Shown here piece by piece: positions 10,713-23,000 of a stretch of DNA of 64,000 bases (position 1 is its first letter; every line of letters starts with the position of its first letter). The notes under the pieces were generated by a model. It did not search any database. It was not told where the DNA came from and saw nothing but the letters and a program-made list of their open reading frames with translations. This DNA is from Seminavis robusta (taxonomy: Eukaryota > Bacillariophyta > Bacillariophyceae > Naviculales > Naviculaceae), in contig CAICTM010000194.1 of NCBI GenBank assembly GCA_903772945.1, positions 30,098-94,097 of the forward strand, read 5' to 3'. A program made the position numbers and the translations under genes.

Positions 10713-11934
10713 CTTGCAGCGAGGTGACACAAAAAGGGCTTCCTTGGAAATAAGATAGGTTTTTTAGAGATAAACTAGCTACAGTAGAGGAAAGGGTTCA
10801 AATAGAATTGAATTGGATTTAATCATACATGTATGGCTAAGAAGAGGAGCCTTCTCTACTAGCTAGCCAGCCAGTCACTGGAATCTCAGGTATTGCTGAG
10901 AGTGGCTTAGGATAAAGCCGTTTAGTCAACAAGCCAGATCTGAAGTGGAACTCTCGCGTCTATCTAACTCCCAAACAAGGCCCTTCCCGAGGAGCTACAG
11001 GAACCGCCATGCCAGTCTTGCCCGACTAGTATACCTATGGAAGCCGTCCATGACACAGTTTTATTCTCGTCGAAGTCTCGTAGTAGACTCCTAGCTAGCT
11101 CTACGAGAAAGTTAAAGTAAACGAGAGCACAGCTTTTGCTTGAGCTGGACTCTTCGGATATGGCAGAAGAGGGGGTTGCTCGAGAACCAATCACCTCGAG
11201 CCTCAAACTCTACTTCTAGTCGATAGCTAGCCCTAGCTACTAGACCTCAAGTATGAAACAGCTTGGGCTGCAAGCCAAACAAGAGCTACAAGAGTAAGCA
11301 AAACTCTAAATACCACTAAAACTTCCATGGCTTCATGGCTTGCATGAGCATTGTAGATTGTAGACATCAGACCGAGGGCAGGGCCCACCGTTCCCGGTGG
11401 TGCTACCAGGTACCGTACGGTACCGGTCCGGTACCGGTCCGGTACCAGCCCTTCGACCTTTCGACCTAGCTAGCTAGCTAGCTAGAGCTAGCTAGAGCTA
11501 GCTGTACTACGTAATCAATCATGCACATAGTACGAATGTCTCGGGCATGTACGACTGTACGATGATGAGAAGCCAATGGCGAATGCGACAATGCGACTTC
11601 GAATCGAATCCTCTTGAAAAGCTCCAATTAATTAAAGCTCCCAATAATTAATTAGGGGTAGTTTGTCTTTTGCTGTCGATTTGAGGCCTTATGAGTTGGA
11701 TGCTGGATTTGCAGCAGCCTTCGGTTTTGACGTTATTTATCAAAAGAGCAAAAGTGAGAATACTACTACAAGCTAGCCACTGGTACCAAGTAAATAATTT
11801 TACTGGGATTGACAGAGTCACCGCGTTACGCCACAGTTCTGCTACTAGTACGCCACAGTTCTGCTGCCTGGTGCAAATCGCTACCAAAAATCAAACCTCC
11901 CAAACGAACTTGAAAGGACAAGTAAAGTCCAAGG
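10713..11934. other. spacer between LRR copies 1 and 2
   Basis: No gene. It contains a GGTACC/CCGGTACC palindrome cluster at about 11407-11447 and the longest CTAG run of the window at about 11465-11503. Conservation with the other LRR spacers is not obvious, so the duplication unit is hard to define from the spacers. Confidence 0.5.
11407..11503. repeat. GGTACC palindromes followed by (CTAG)n
   Basis: Overlapping GGTACCGGTCC units are followed by about ten CTAG units with small interruptions. Both motifs are self-complementary and occur at many other intergenic places in the window (for example near 3740, 8110, 16610, 36715, 56003 and 59335). Confidence 0.85.
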
Positions 11935-13764
11935 ATGAGCAAACGATCCTTGCCCTCGAAAGACCCTCAAGTGGCCTCACTCCCTGGATCGGCGTCGGCT
12001 TTGGTCCCTGTCCCCAAGACTGTCACGAGGGCCAAAATGGAATTGTCGGACAAAGGGGTGTTGGCTTCCACAACCGTGGCCGGCATGTTCGTGGAAGCTG
12101 AGTTGACGGCAGTCCATGTATTTGAAGAGACTATTGATGAACAGAAGCAATTGTCTGTGAACGGCCCTGCTAGTAGTCAAAACACCACGGACCATTGCCA
12201 CAGTATGAAAGAGGTGAAGAAACGAGCAGCCAATGAACCTGCTGATATCGAAAAATCTGCTTCCACTCACAGAGAATCAATCCCAGCTCCTCCTGAATTG
12301 CGAAGTTCTATAGCCATGAGCATAGAATCTCAACCAGGTGCCTTTCCAGTTGCTGGTTTTTTGGGAGAGAGTGGTGAGTTTTGTCAAGAGGAGAGCGGCT
12401 CTGATGACTCGGAAAGCAATGAAGTACTGGAAAGGAACACAGTTGCAGAATATGGTGCGGCCAACGATTATCCCCTCTCCATTGAGGCAAGTGTGGTTGA
12501 TGACGAAGATTATGAGGATGCGACGATTGATCATCATCATCATCAAGTCCTGGAAGAGGCAACCAACGTCAAACCACTTCCTCCAGCAGCACCCAGGAGA
12601 ACATCGAGACTACCTTTTGTTGTTGTTCTTTTGTTGGTATTGTTGGCCGCTTTGCTATCAATTGTGCTTGTTCCAATTCGGTCACAAGAAAATCAAAAGG
12701 ATACTTATGCATCCCCCACAATTGCAGGACAGCCTGCAGAGATTGCTATCGACGATGAAATCACCGCCAAATACCCGCCCTTTGACAACCACACGGGGGG
12801 GCTCCATCACAAGACACGCACTGACATCCTTGACAATCCTGGGAGCCCTCAGTCTAAAGCCAACACATGGATGTGGAATGACCCACTCTTTGAGTCATAT
12901 CCAAGTTGGCGCCAACACCAAAGGTTTGCCATGGCTGTCATTTACTACTCCACAGGAGGAGACAACTGGCTTCAGAAGGATCATTGGCTGTCCTCTGATG
13001 TACCAGAATGTGAGTGGTTCTCACAAAGTCCAACACCATGTGATGAAGAAGGAAGACTCATTATTCAAGACTACAAATACAACAATTTGGGGGGCACCAT
13101 ACCATTGGAATTCCAGCTTGCATCAACAAAAATTGTTGACTACTCTCACAACAATATCTCGGGTTATCTGCCGCAGCTCACCGACAACAATCACTTTGAA
13201 GAATTCATTGTCTCCAACAACAGAATCAAACCCTATCCTGTTGTAGCTGACTCTAGTTTCAAAGGAGACTACAGAAAAGTCATCAGAATTGATTCCAACA
13301 ATATTGAATTCAAAAGCATAGGACTATTGCGTGCATTTCCAAATTTGGAAATTTTGAACATGACCAAGAATGTGATTGCCAGCACACTGCCAACAGAAGT
13401 ACAGTTCACGCCTAAGCTGACATACTTGGGAATAGGCGACAATCTCTTTGTGGGGACTGTGCCCACAGAGCTTGGTTTGCTTCCTGCGCTGAGTGGCTTG
13501 GACATTTCGGACAACCTTGCTCTTCACGGAACACTTCCCACAGAGCTAGGGCTGCTCTCTTCCCTTGTTGACTTGGATATTTCCAACAATGAGGCTTTGA
13601 ATGGCACTCTTCCAGAAGAGCTTAGTGCGTTGGAGAATCTGGTTCGTTTGGATATTTCTGGGACATCGATTACTGGTATGGTCCCCATGGAGTTGTGCTC
13701 GAGAAACAACAGTGGTGTTCTTTCGTTGATTGCCAACTGCAGTCAGCTGGATTGTTGCCAATAG
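11935..13764 (+). CDS. LRR single-pass membrane protein, tandem copy 2
   Basis: 609 residues, colinear with copy 1 over its whole length, with the same cytosolic motifs (ESQPGAFPVAG, IEASVVDDEDYEDA, VLEEATNVKPLPP). The membrane span is at about 228-248. The same LRR block ends in NCSQLDCC. Differences concentrate in the first 120 residues and in the linker just after the span, while the LRR part is nearly the same, which suggests recent duplication or gene conversion. A His run (HHHH) sits in the cytosolic region. Single exon, ATG at 11935. The ligand and partners are not visible from sequence. Confidence 0.85.
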   Translation: MSKRSLPSKDPQVASLPGSASALVPVPKTVTRAKMELSDKGVLASTTVAGMFVEAELTAVHVFEETIDEQKQLSVNGPASSQNTTDHCHSMKEVKKRAANEPADIEKSASTHRESIPAPPELRSSIAMSIESQPGAFPVAGFLGESGEFCQEESGSDDSESNEVLERNTVAEYGAANDYPLSIEASVVDDEDYEDATIDHHHHQVLEEATNVKPLPPAAPRRTSRLPFVVVLLLVLLAALLSIVLVPIRSQENQKDTYASPTIAGQPAEIAIDDEITAKYPPFDNHTGGLHHKTRTDILDNPGSPQSKANTWMWNDPLFESYPSWRQHQRFAMAVIYYSTGGDNWLQKDHWLSSDVPECEWFSQSPTPCDEEGRLIIQDYKYNNLGGTIPLEFQLASTKIVDYSHNNISGYLPQLTDNNHFEEFIVSNNRIKPYPVVADSSFKGDYRKVIRIDSNNIEFKSIGLLRAFPNLEILNMTKNVIASTLPTEVQFTPKLTYLGIGDNLFVGTVPTELGLLPALSGLDISDNLALHGTLPTELGLLSSLVDLDISNNEALNGTLPEELSALENLVRLDISGTSITGMVPMELCSRNNSGVLSLIANCSQLDCCQ

Positions 13765-14530
13765 CTAGCACCCTTGCTAGTGGTGTGGACCAGGAATCAG
13801 AGCGGCAAAACAAAGTGACAGTATTGTGGTTAGCCTTGGGCTTATGACTGGCCCTTCAAGTGGATTAGCAAGTTATTCATTCTGACGTGCTTGTATCACA
13901 AGTTGGATTCCGCAGCAGGAATGTTGACATGCTAGCTAGCTAGGTGGGACCCAATCAAACAGGAAACTGAGCTGGTAGAAGCTGTAGCGAATCGGATCTA
14001 TCCAACGCCAGCACAATCCAGCCCACAAGGACCCTACCACTTGTTTACAGCCGCATCCTTTCAGATTTTTCTCAGAGGAGTACGGTAGTAGAGCTCCGGA
14101 TCCGCTCGTTTGATCAAGATATCGATGTTGTGTGCAACGTGCAACCCTTCTTTATAAAGAGAAAGGTTGTCAGTGCATGGTTGCAGTTGTCAGTTTTAGA
14201 CGGTAGCTGCGACGGTACGGTAGCTGGGCATGTAGTGGGTAGTGGGTCATCGTCATCGGCTTTGGTCGTCATTCTTATTTAACAGGCTGTTTCCGCGGTC
14301 ACTAGGTGGCAATACAGCAGTTAAATGTAGAGTTTCGAAAGCATTTTTGGAGGCTTATCAACGCAGACACACGCAGCTCACACGCTCAGCTTGCTCATCC
14401 TCACTGCTTCGAGAGGGCCAGAGTCCTCTCACCTCTCACAACCTTTACTACTCAAAATTATTAAGGGGGGGTTTAGAGTAGGACGGCCCACGACGGCCAC
14501 CATGATAGGGACTTCTTCCACAAGTCCAAG
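13765..14530. other. spacer between LRR copies 2 and 3
   Basis: No gene. Near 14465-14482 lies a G-run followed by TTTAGAGTAGG, part of a dispersed repeat that also occurs near 31395 and 61171-61215. Confidence 0.5.
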
Positions 14531-16396
14531 ATGAGTGACTCCTCCGCCGCTCCCTCCACCATGAAAGACCCTCCAGCGGCTTCACTCCCTGCGACTAGTA
14601 GCAGATCAGAGGTGGCTTCTTTGCCATCAGCAGCAACACAGGGATGGGGGAATGTGCCCTTGCCAATTCTGAGAGCCGAAGCAAATCTCTCCGAAAAGCA
14701 GATTTTGACTGCTGTGGACGACAATACCAATACAAGCAAAGATGAACCTGCTGTAATAAGAGAATCGGTCCGCCTCTTTGAGGAGACTCTTTATGCAGAC
14801 AAAAACTCCAAGACTGAGAAAGCAGCCGACAATATCGACGGGTCGGCGTCCAGTCGGCACGGATCGCTGTCCAGTCAACACCAAGATCCAATCCCCGGTC
14901 CTCCCGAATTTCGAAGTGCTGCTCGCATTGCGGTAGAATCCCGGCCAGGTGCCTTTCCAGTGGCTGGCATTTCAGCAACAAGTGATGACTTGCTTAGTGG
15001 CGGCGAAGAAAATGGCTCTGACCAAAACATACATGAACGCACAGAAGCGCAGGAATGGTTGGAATTCAACACTGCCAACGATTTCTACAACGATGAATAC
15101 CCCACGGAATACCCAATTGAGGCAAGTGTGGTTGACGAAAATGACTATGAGGATGCCAGTGTTCATCGTCCACAAGTCCTGGAAGAGGCAACCAACGTCA
15201 AACCACTTCCTCCTACTAGACCCAAAAAAGAGAGATCATCAAAGGTTGGTGTCTTTGTCATATTTCTCTTGCTATTTGTGGGGATATTGGTAGCGATTGT
15301 GCTGATATCAACCCTTTCACAAGATCATGACAAAGCGTCTGATGAGATCCCTAGTCAAGAAGGACAGCCTGCAGAGATTCCTATGGAAGAGGAAATCACT
15401 GCCACATACCCACCCTTTGACAACGGCACCCTTCCTCTCAGCACACAAACGGACATCCTTGACAATCCTGGGAGCCCAAGGTACAAAGCTAACACATGGA
15501 TGTGGGAAGACCCACTCTTTGAGTCGTATCTAAGTTGGCGCCAACACCAAAGGTTTGCCATGGCTGTGATTTATTTCTCCACAGAGGGTGACAACTGGCT
15601 TCGGAAAGATGATTGGTTGTCCTATGAGGTGCCAGAGTGCCAATGGTTCTCTCAGAGTGATAGTCCAACAGTCTGTGATGAAGACGGAAGACTGGTTATT
15701 CAAGACTACAAATACAACAATTTGGGTGGCACTCTGCCCTTTGAATTCCAGCTTGCATCAACAAAGATTGCTGACTACTCCAACAACAATATCTCGGGTT
15801 ATCTGCCGCAGCTGACTGATACTAATCGCTTGGAAGAATTCATTGTCTCCAACAACAGAATCAGACCATATGCTGTTGTGGCAGACTCTGGCCTTATTGG
15901 AGAATACCGAAAAGTCATCAAGATTGATTCCAACAACATTGAATTCAAAAACATGGGACTATTGAGTGTGTTTCCAAGTTTGGAAGTTTTGAACATGACC
16001 AAGAATGTGATTGCCAGCACATTGCCCATGGAAGTACAGCTCACACCAAACCTCACCTATTTGGGAATAGGTGACAATCTTTGTGTGGGGACTGTGCCCA
16101 CGGAGCTTGGTTTGCTTCCTGCACTGACTGGATTGGACATTTCGGACAACCTTGATCTTCAAGGAACTCTTCCCACAGAACTTGGGCTACTGTATTCCCT
16201 TGTTGACTTGGATGTTTCCAACAATGAGGCTTTGAATGGAACTCTTCCAGAAGAGCTTAGTGCATTGGAGAATCTGGTTCATTTGGATATTTCTGGGACA
16301 TCGATTACTGGCATGGTCCCCATGGAGTTGTGCTCGAGAAACAACAGTGGTGTTCTTTCGTTGATTGCCAACTGCAGTCAGCTGGAGTGCTGCTAA
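14531..16396 (+). CDS. LRR single-pass membrane protein, tandem copy 3
   Basis: 621 residues, the most diverged of the three in its N-terminal 240 residues. It keeps the shared cytosolic motifs (ESRPGAFPVAG, IEASVVDENDYEDA, VLEEATNVKPLPP) and then a basic PKKERSSK stretch before the span at about 240-261. The outside linker and LRRs match copies 1 and 2, ending in NCSQLECC. Conservation of three short motifs inside an otherwise variable cytosolic tail suggests binding sites for a shared partner; this is inference. Single exon. It is in the same orientation as its two paralogues and as the frameshifted relic upstream. Confidence 0.85.
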   Translation: MSDSSAAPSTMKDPPAASLPATSSRSEVASLPSAATQGWGNVPLPILRAEANLSEKQILTAVDDNTNTSKDEPAVIRESVRLFEETLYADKNSKTEKAADNIDGSASSRHGSLSSQHQDPIPGPPEFRSAARIAVESRPGAFPVAGISATSDDLLSGGEENGSDQNIHERTEAQEWLEFNTANDFYNDEYPTEYPIEASVVDENDYEDASVHRPQVLEEATNVKPLPPTRPKKERSSKVGVFVIFLLLFVGILVAIVLISTLSQDHDKASDEIPSQEGQPAEIPMEEEITATYPPFDNGTLPLSTQTDILDNPGSPRYKANTWMWEDPLFESYLSWRQHQRFAMAVIYFSTEGDNWLRKDDWLSYEVPECQWFSQSDSPTVCDEDGRLVIQDYKYNNLGGTLPFEFQLASTKIADYSNNNISGYLPQLTDTNRLEEFIVSNNRIRPYAVVADSGLIGEYRKVIKIDSNNIEFKNMGLLSVFPSLEVLNMTKNVIASTLPMEVQLTPNLTYLGIGDNLCVGTVPTELGLLPALTGLDISDNLDLQGTLPTELGLLYSLVDLDVSNNEALNGTLPEELSALENLVHLDISGTSITGMVPMELCSRNNSGVLSLIANCSQLECC

Positions 16397-17086
16397 ATAG
16401 CTTACTTGCTGCATATTGGATGTGCAGCCAGTACTAGTTTGGTGGCATACTGGTAGGTAGCAGTATCACTTTTTGAATAAATATTCATGCAGGAAGATTC
16501 ATTCTATCCCAACCGAGCTAGTCTACTAGTGATGGATCGAGTAACCTTTTCCATGGTTTTGATAGTCTGCTTCGCAGGTGGTTTTGCTTTAAACTCGCGA
16601 CGAGTACTCTAGCTAGCTAGCTAGCTAGGCAGCCAGGGTAGCTGCTAGCTAGTAGAGAGGCTGAGGACGGCTCCTAATAGCCCGTGCCAAGTTGTGCAAC
16701 CGTTGTGGTTCGAGATAACTTCAGCTGGTCCGAGCTCACCTGGCATCGCGGCTTTGCAAACCTTCAGCGACCAAAAAGAGCCTTACTTACTTCCCCCCAT
16801 TGCCGTAAGAAGCTTGACTTAGGGACACCAAGTCTCAGATGACCATTCTGTGAGGTTCTTTTTGGTTCACTTCACCAAATTCGTCAAATGAGCTAGGGTC
16901 ATTTTACCAAAATATACCATGGGTCATCATTGCCACCAAGCAAACAAGCAAACTGGTACCAAAAAGAAGACCGGTACCCGACTCAAAGGCGAACATGATC
17001 TCCTCCCAAGGACATCATCAATCCATTATTCGCAGCAGCAATAGCAATACAACAGAGCAAGAGCAAGAGACTTGGAGAGCGAGAGC
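16397..17086. other. spacer before the FAS1 gene, CTAG run
   Basis: Contains (CTAG)n at about 16608-16629 and GGTACC motifs near 16950-16980. No coding content recognised. Confidence 0.5.
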
Positions 17087-20000
17087 ATGAAGAGCACCAG
17101 TGCTACTAGTCCTGATACCGTCGGTAACTCGTTGAGAAGGGGAGGGTCGATGGGTAGCATCCGAAGAAGCAGAAGGAGAGGCATGGGTAGCATGGGTAGC
17201 ATCCATATGGGAATGTTTCTACTGGTAGTAACCCTCCTTCTAGGCATACATGTGGTGCCATGTACCGGAATTTGGTTCACGAACGAGTTTAATGAAAAAG
17301 CTGGGCCTTGTCTTTCCGATTCCAATGTTATTGGATACAAGCATATCTATGACGTCATGTCAGATCTCGAATACGAACAGATTCGGCTGGAAGCAGGAGA
17401 AGCTTCCCGTGCCCCGTATGTGATTCCACTGTGTCCCCGGATGAGGTACCTCATGGAGGAACAAGCCTTGGAAATCATCTTGAATGAGGACATTACAGTG
17501 GCGTGTGGCGAGTTGGGACAAAGCAGCGATCAATGCGTACTGGAAGGAGGAAGTGGGGATTATCAGCTCTTTATCCCTCCCACGTATAGCCGGAATGTCT
17601 ATGTGCAGGGAATCACATTCTCCCAGTTTCCACACTCTGCCATTGTGGCCCGAGGAGATAGCGATGCCGTACTCTATATGAAGGACACGGTCTTTACCAA
17701 CGGAACGTCCGTCGGCAGTGATATAGTGGATCTAGCACCTCCCAATGACACCGCCTTGGCTGCCATGTCGATCGCTGCCACTCGAACCACCGTTCAAAAC
17801 CATTTCGGTACTCCACCCGGAATATTCTCCAATCGACAGGGATCGCTCTATCTGGAGGATTTGACGCTGGGAGACAAGGGAGATAGTGTCGTTTGCGACG
17901 ATCATATCGTGTACACCGAACGAGCCAACGGGTACGGATCCCTCAATTTTCGAGGCACATTGGAAGCCACGGGTCAAACGGGCAACTTTGGCAACTACGC
18001 ACCTCGCATCTTTGTGATACGAGGAACCGATGGGGTGGAACCGGGCACGCACTATTTTACCGATATGAACGTCGTGGCCAATCAGCAACTCCAATTTGAA
18101 GTCTTTCTTGAAATCCGCGGCGACAAGGAACAGGCGATTTGGACAAATGTCACCGTCAGCAACATTACCATGCAAGCCGATGGAGTTTTGGTGCATGCCA
18201 TGAATCAGAGCATGGTGTCAATTAGTGGGGGTCCTTCTTCTTCTGGAGGGCTCACTGTGGAGGATTCGGTCAATATGGGGGTACGTATCGTACGGTACGG
18301 TGCTTGCGGATGTGTGAATTGGCTGTTGCGTCGCTCACAGCACGTATTCCACATGCACGCATGCATGCATCACTTACTATTGTTTATGATATTAGACCAT
18401 CTTGCAAGCCAGCTCGTTGGCAACCGTGAAGGCTTCCGATGTGCAAGTCCGGAGAACGACCGCCAAACCCGTAAGTTCGGTCACCGTCATTCTATTTTTG
18501 GGGAGGGAGGGAGGATCATTGTGTCGGCACCACGAACGCTCACCTCGTTTTTTCATATTCCAATAGGATCGAATCAGAGTCAGCAGCGTACTCATGGCAT
18601 CGATCGGTGGGACAATCCTTGCAGAGAGATTCGATGTGTCGGATGTACGCGATTTCACGGTACGTTACGATCTCTTTGACAAATAGAAATGCTTGCAATG
18701 CTCCTTTTTCGGCAGCGAATTCTGTTCCTCTTGGTCTTGTGTATTCTCTCATATCAAGCATTCCGCTCCTTTCATCCAATTCGTTCATTCTTACTTACTT
18801 ACTTACGCTAGTCCATCTATATGGCCGAATGCGGAAGTGTGCTCCAAGTGCTATCCGCTTGTTTGAGTCAGGCAACGGTAGAGTATATCGGATTCCTAGA
18901 TGCGGAGTCCTTCCCTGTCATGGTGGAGAATTACGTGGAAACAGGCTCCATCAGCGGGCTTGTCCAATGCGCCGAGGAGCCGTCTCTCTCGATATTTAAA
19001 CCGGATCCCGGTTCTGTATGCTTAGGAAGCACGGTACCATGCACGGGCACTTGCTTGCCCACATTCCGGGAAACGACAACTTGCCAACCTCACGACGCTA
19101 GCCTTGGCTTGGAGTTTGAAGCAACCGATTCCTTTGACGTACGGGATTGTTCCGCTTCTTCCGCGGAACAAGAGGACAAGATTTTGCGTTTCAACCTTCG
19201 ATTCTCGATCTTTTCAGACACTGATTTTTTTGAGCTCTTTAAGGATGATATTGATGGAGTAATCTGTCAAACACAATACTGGCTCAGTCAATTGATGCAG
19301 AATGCTACCGGTAGCAAGAGTGTCTACGTCCAGGCTACGGAGATAGATTGGGGCCACTACAAAGAAGCAGACGAACCGTTACACCTGAACTTTACAGCAC
19401 AGCTCGAAGATGCCGCAAGTGAAACTGATGATGTCGACTGGCTGGATTCTCAACAAATCCTCAATGAAGTGGAACGTTTGGGGGAAGAGGGATGGAAACG
19501 GTACTTGGTGGATTATGTGTGGAAAGCTGAGCCACTTGGTCAAAATGTTTTCGCAAATGCCAATCAAGTGTTTTATGATCTCTTAATGCGAGAGCCCGTG
19601 CAGGGCACGCTCGAAGAAGCTGAATGTCCGGCAACTGTTGCCCCAACTGCAGCTCCTTCCAGCAGTTCGTCAGCTGATTCCAGCAGCTTGGACCCATCAT
19701 TGACGTCGGTGGTGGACGCGGTCGCATTGTATGCAGAAGCAGAAACGATGCTTGAAAAGCTAGTCTTGTCAGGCGTGGACTCTCAACTCCGTACGGCTGG
19801 ACCGTTCACGCTTTTGGTGCCAACAAATGAAGCCTTTGAGAAAGCATATCGACCAGAATTGGACACGGAAGAGTACAAGCATCATTTGGTAGACTTACTG
19901 GGGTATCACGTGGTGGAAGGTCTTTATGTATCCAGTTTCATCACCGAGGATATGAAAGCGCTAACGATAAACGGTGAAAGTATCAATGTTACAAGCATCG

Positions 20001-23000
20001 ATCCTACAATGATCAATGGTGAGGCCACCGTCATTGCTGCGGATGTGCTCGCGGACAACGGTGTTGCGCATATGATTGATGAATTGCTGCTTCCAAGGAG
20101 TTTCACCATGGATATGATCAGTGCTGTTACCATGCACCCTGACCTCACAATCTTGCTGGAGTTGTTGATACCTGACTTGGTGGAGACACTTCAGGGAACT
20201 GGTCCATTTACGTTGTTCGCACCCACCGACGCCGCCTTCAGGAGCTTGAACCCGGATGTATTGATGCTTTTGCAAACTGATGAAGCTTTGAGGGAGGACG
20301 TCAATGCGCTTTTGAGTCATCATGTGGCAAATGGCATCTGGGTCGCGGGAGAGCTCCAAATTGAATCAGAGTTGCAAATGCTCTCGGGCAACACTACCAT
20401 GATCAGCAACAATCCGTCTTTGATGATTGGTTCGGCGCAACTGCGAGATACAGATATTCTTGTCACCAACGGTGTGATTCACATCATCGACTCTGTCCTG
20501 CTCATGGGGAATGCCACGGGTAGTAACTCCACAGGCGAAGACGACGACGACTCGATTGGCGGGCCTGGCGGCAACATCAATAGCAGCAGTCCCGATTGGC
20601 CCTTTGGTCCCAATTACATGGATCTTTCTGAATTGGATCCCATGTCAGATTACAATCTCAGTTTTTCTCTGTTTTCGGGGAAAGAAAGTCCAGCCAGTTG
20701 GGCCGATGTCAATGCCTTGATGTGTCAAGTCAACAGCTTCTACACTTTCCATTTGCGTCGAATGCTCAATGATGCAACCATCTTCGTGAAGGCCGTTTTC
20801 ATTGATTTCTACTTCAACGACGATGGTGCCGGTTCGGACGTGGAAGATATTGTTGTCACCTTCACTGCCTTTGCGTATTTTGGTGATGAAGAGCACACAC
20901 AAGTCGACGCTGATGATGTTTTCCAAGCGATGAAACTTTCTGCAGATGATCTCCAGAATTTTCGTGAAGAATTCATCTGGAAGAGTGAACCCGAGCAAGA
21001 AAACATCTTTTATCATACCGAATCTCTTGCCATAGAGGCAGGTGTTAACAACCCAATCAACGACAATGCAATGCTCGTTGAAGCCAGTGGGTGTATCTTG
21101 CCACCTGAAGACGAGGGTGCCATTTTGTCACCGAATGGTCCTGCTGTTCCGGATGGCGGTTTGGGCGGGGACGCTAAATCGACGAATATCGCTGTAGCCT
21201 TTCGAGTGTCCAACGTCGAAAACATCAAAACGTCGGACGATATCAAGGCAGCGGGATTGGAAGATTCCTTCCCTGTCTTTGTCAGTGAACTTGTCAATGA
21301 TATGACCGCTGGAAGTAGCGCCCTTCGTGGCGGTCGAAGTTTGCGGGTGGTGCCCATCCCCGGAACGGCAACTATTGAGAGGGTGTTAGAATTTGATTGT
21401 CCGGCGAACGTTTTGCCGGGTCTCACCTGCCATGAAGTCTTGGCCGCTTATGACCTGCTCATGAGCAGTGACGAAGACGAGAATACTGTCAACAATGAAT
21501 ATACTGATGCTACCAATCTAGCTGTCTATGATGGAACTTACAACAATGTCTTGCAGCGTGTCAATCCTGACACGCCTCTCTACATCGGAATCATGACCAG
21601 TGAAGATCAGATCCCTCCCGGGTCAGACACAGCCCCGGGATCAGGCAACAATGAAACTGAAGCCAACGTCACTTCGGTGGTGGACATTTTGGCCGGAGAG
21701 GAAGACTTTTCTGCTTTGTTGGCAGCGATGGCTGCGACCGAACTTGATGTCTTTTTGGAAGAGATGGAAAACGTGACTCTGTTCGCACCACAAAACGCAG
21801 GGTTCGAGACCCTCGACATGCAACGCCTAACCAAACTTGAGTACCGGCCGCACCTGATTGATCTCCTCGGATACCACGTTCTGCCCAACGAGATACCCAC
21901 AGATGACCTCGTCTTGTCCTTTTCCATGGTGGCTTTGAACGGGGAAACCGTCAATGTTACAAGTGTAAGCTCCAGAATGTTGTCGGAACTCGCGCGCCCT
22001 GATACTGGGGGTCAGGATGGGATAAAGTTGAACTACCGAGCGACAATTGTCCTTGCCGATTTGGAAGCTGAAAATGGCGTAGTTCATGGCCTTGACTCGG
22101 TGTTGTTGCCATTCAGCTATCGCTATGATGCCATGGGGGCAGCATTTGACTTGAATTACTTCTCCACACTCGCCACTCTTGTGTCAAACGCAGATTTGTT
22201 GGAAATGTTCCAGCAACCCGGACCTTTTACAATTTTTGCGCCTCGCAACGAAGCACTTTCTTCTTTGTCTTCTGATGAGTATGCCGAGCTGGATAGCAAC
22301 CCCTCCGCACTGTTGGAGATGCTCAAAGGACACGTCTCTACTGGTGTGATCACCAGCCAGGACTTGTATGACGGGATGGTGATTACCATGATCAGTGGTG
22401 AGACGCACGAAGTGAAATTGTCGCCATCACCCATGATCGGTTCGGCGCAACTGCGAGAAACAGATATTCTTGTCACCAACGGTGTTATACACTCCATCGA
22501 CAACCTGGCCAGATCGCCGACCTCCAGTGAAAGCGACGAAACCGAGCCTAGCGCAGACACTGTGTGGGACGTAATTGGAGGTGCCTCGAATCTACAATTG
22601 TTTCGGTCGGGGTTGGAGAGTACCAATGTTGACAAGCTGCTCCAACAAGATACTATGGACTTCACTGTTTTTGGTCCTCCTGACGAGGCAGTACAAAATG
22701 ACGAAGCACTGAAATTTTACAGTGAGAATTTGAACAGTTGGATTGGCCACGCAACAGACATCTTTGAACACCATATCATGGTTGGCTTGGCACTCACCGA
22801 ACGAGGCATTTGGGAAGATACTGTGTCTGAGATGTTTACCACGGTCACTGCCTCGTGTGCCTCATCGTTGCTCGTGAATCGCCGCACGCAGGAAATTGGT
22901 GGGCAAAGTATTGTTGTCGCAGACATGAGCGCAGCCAACGGGGTTGTGCATGAAATGAGCGGATTGTTGAATGTCGAATGGCGTCGAAAGTCGATCCTCC

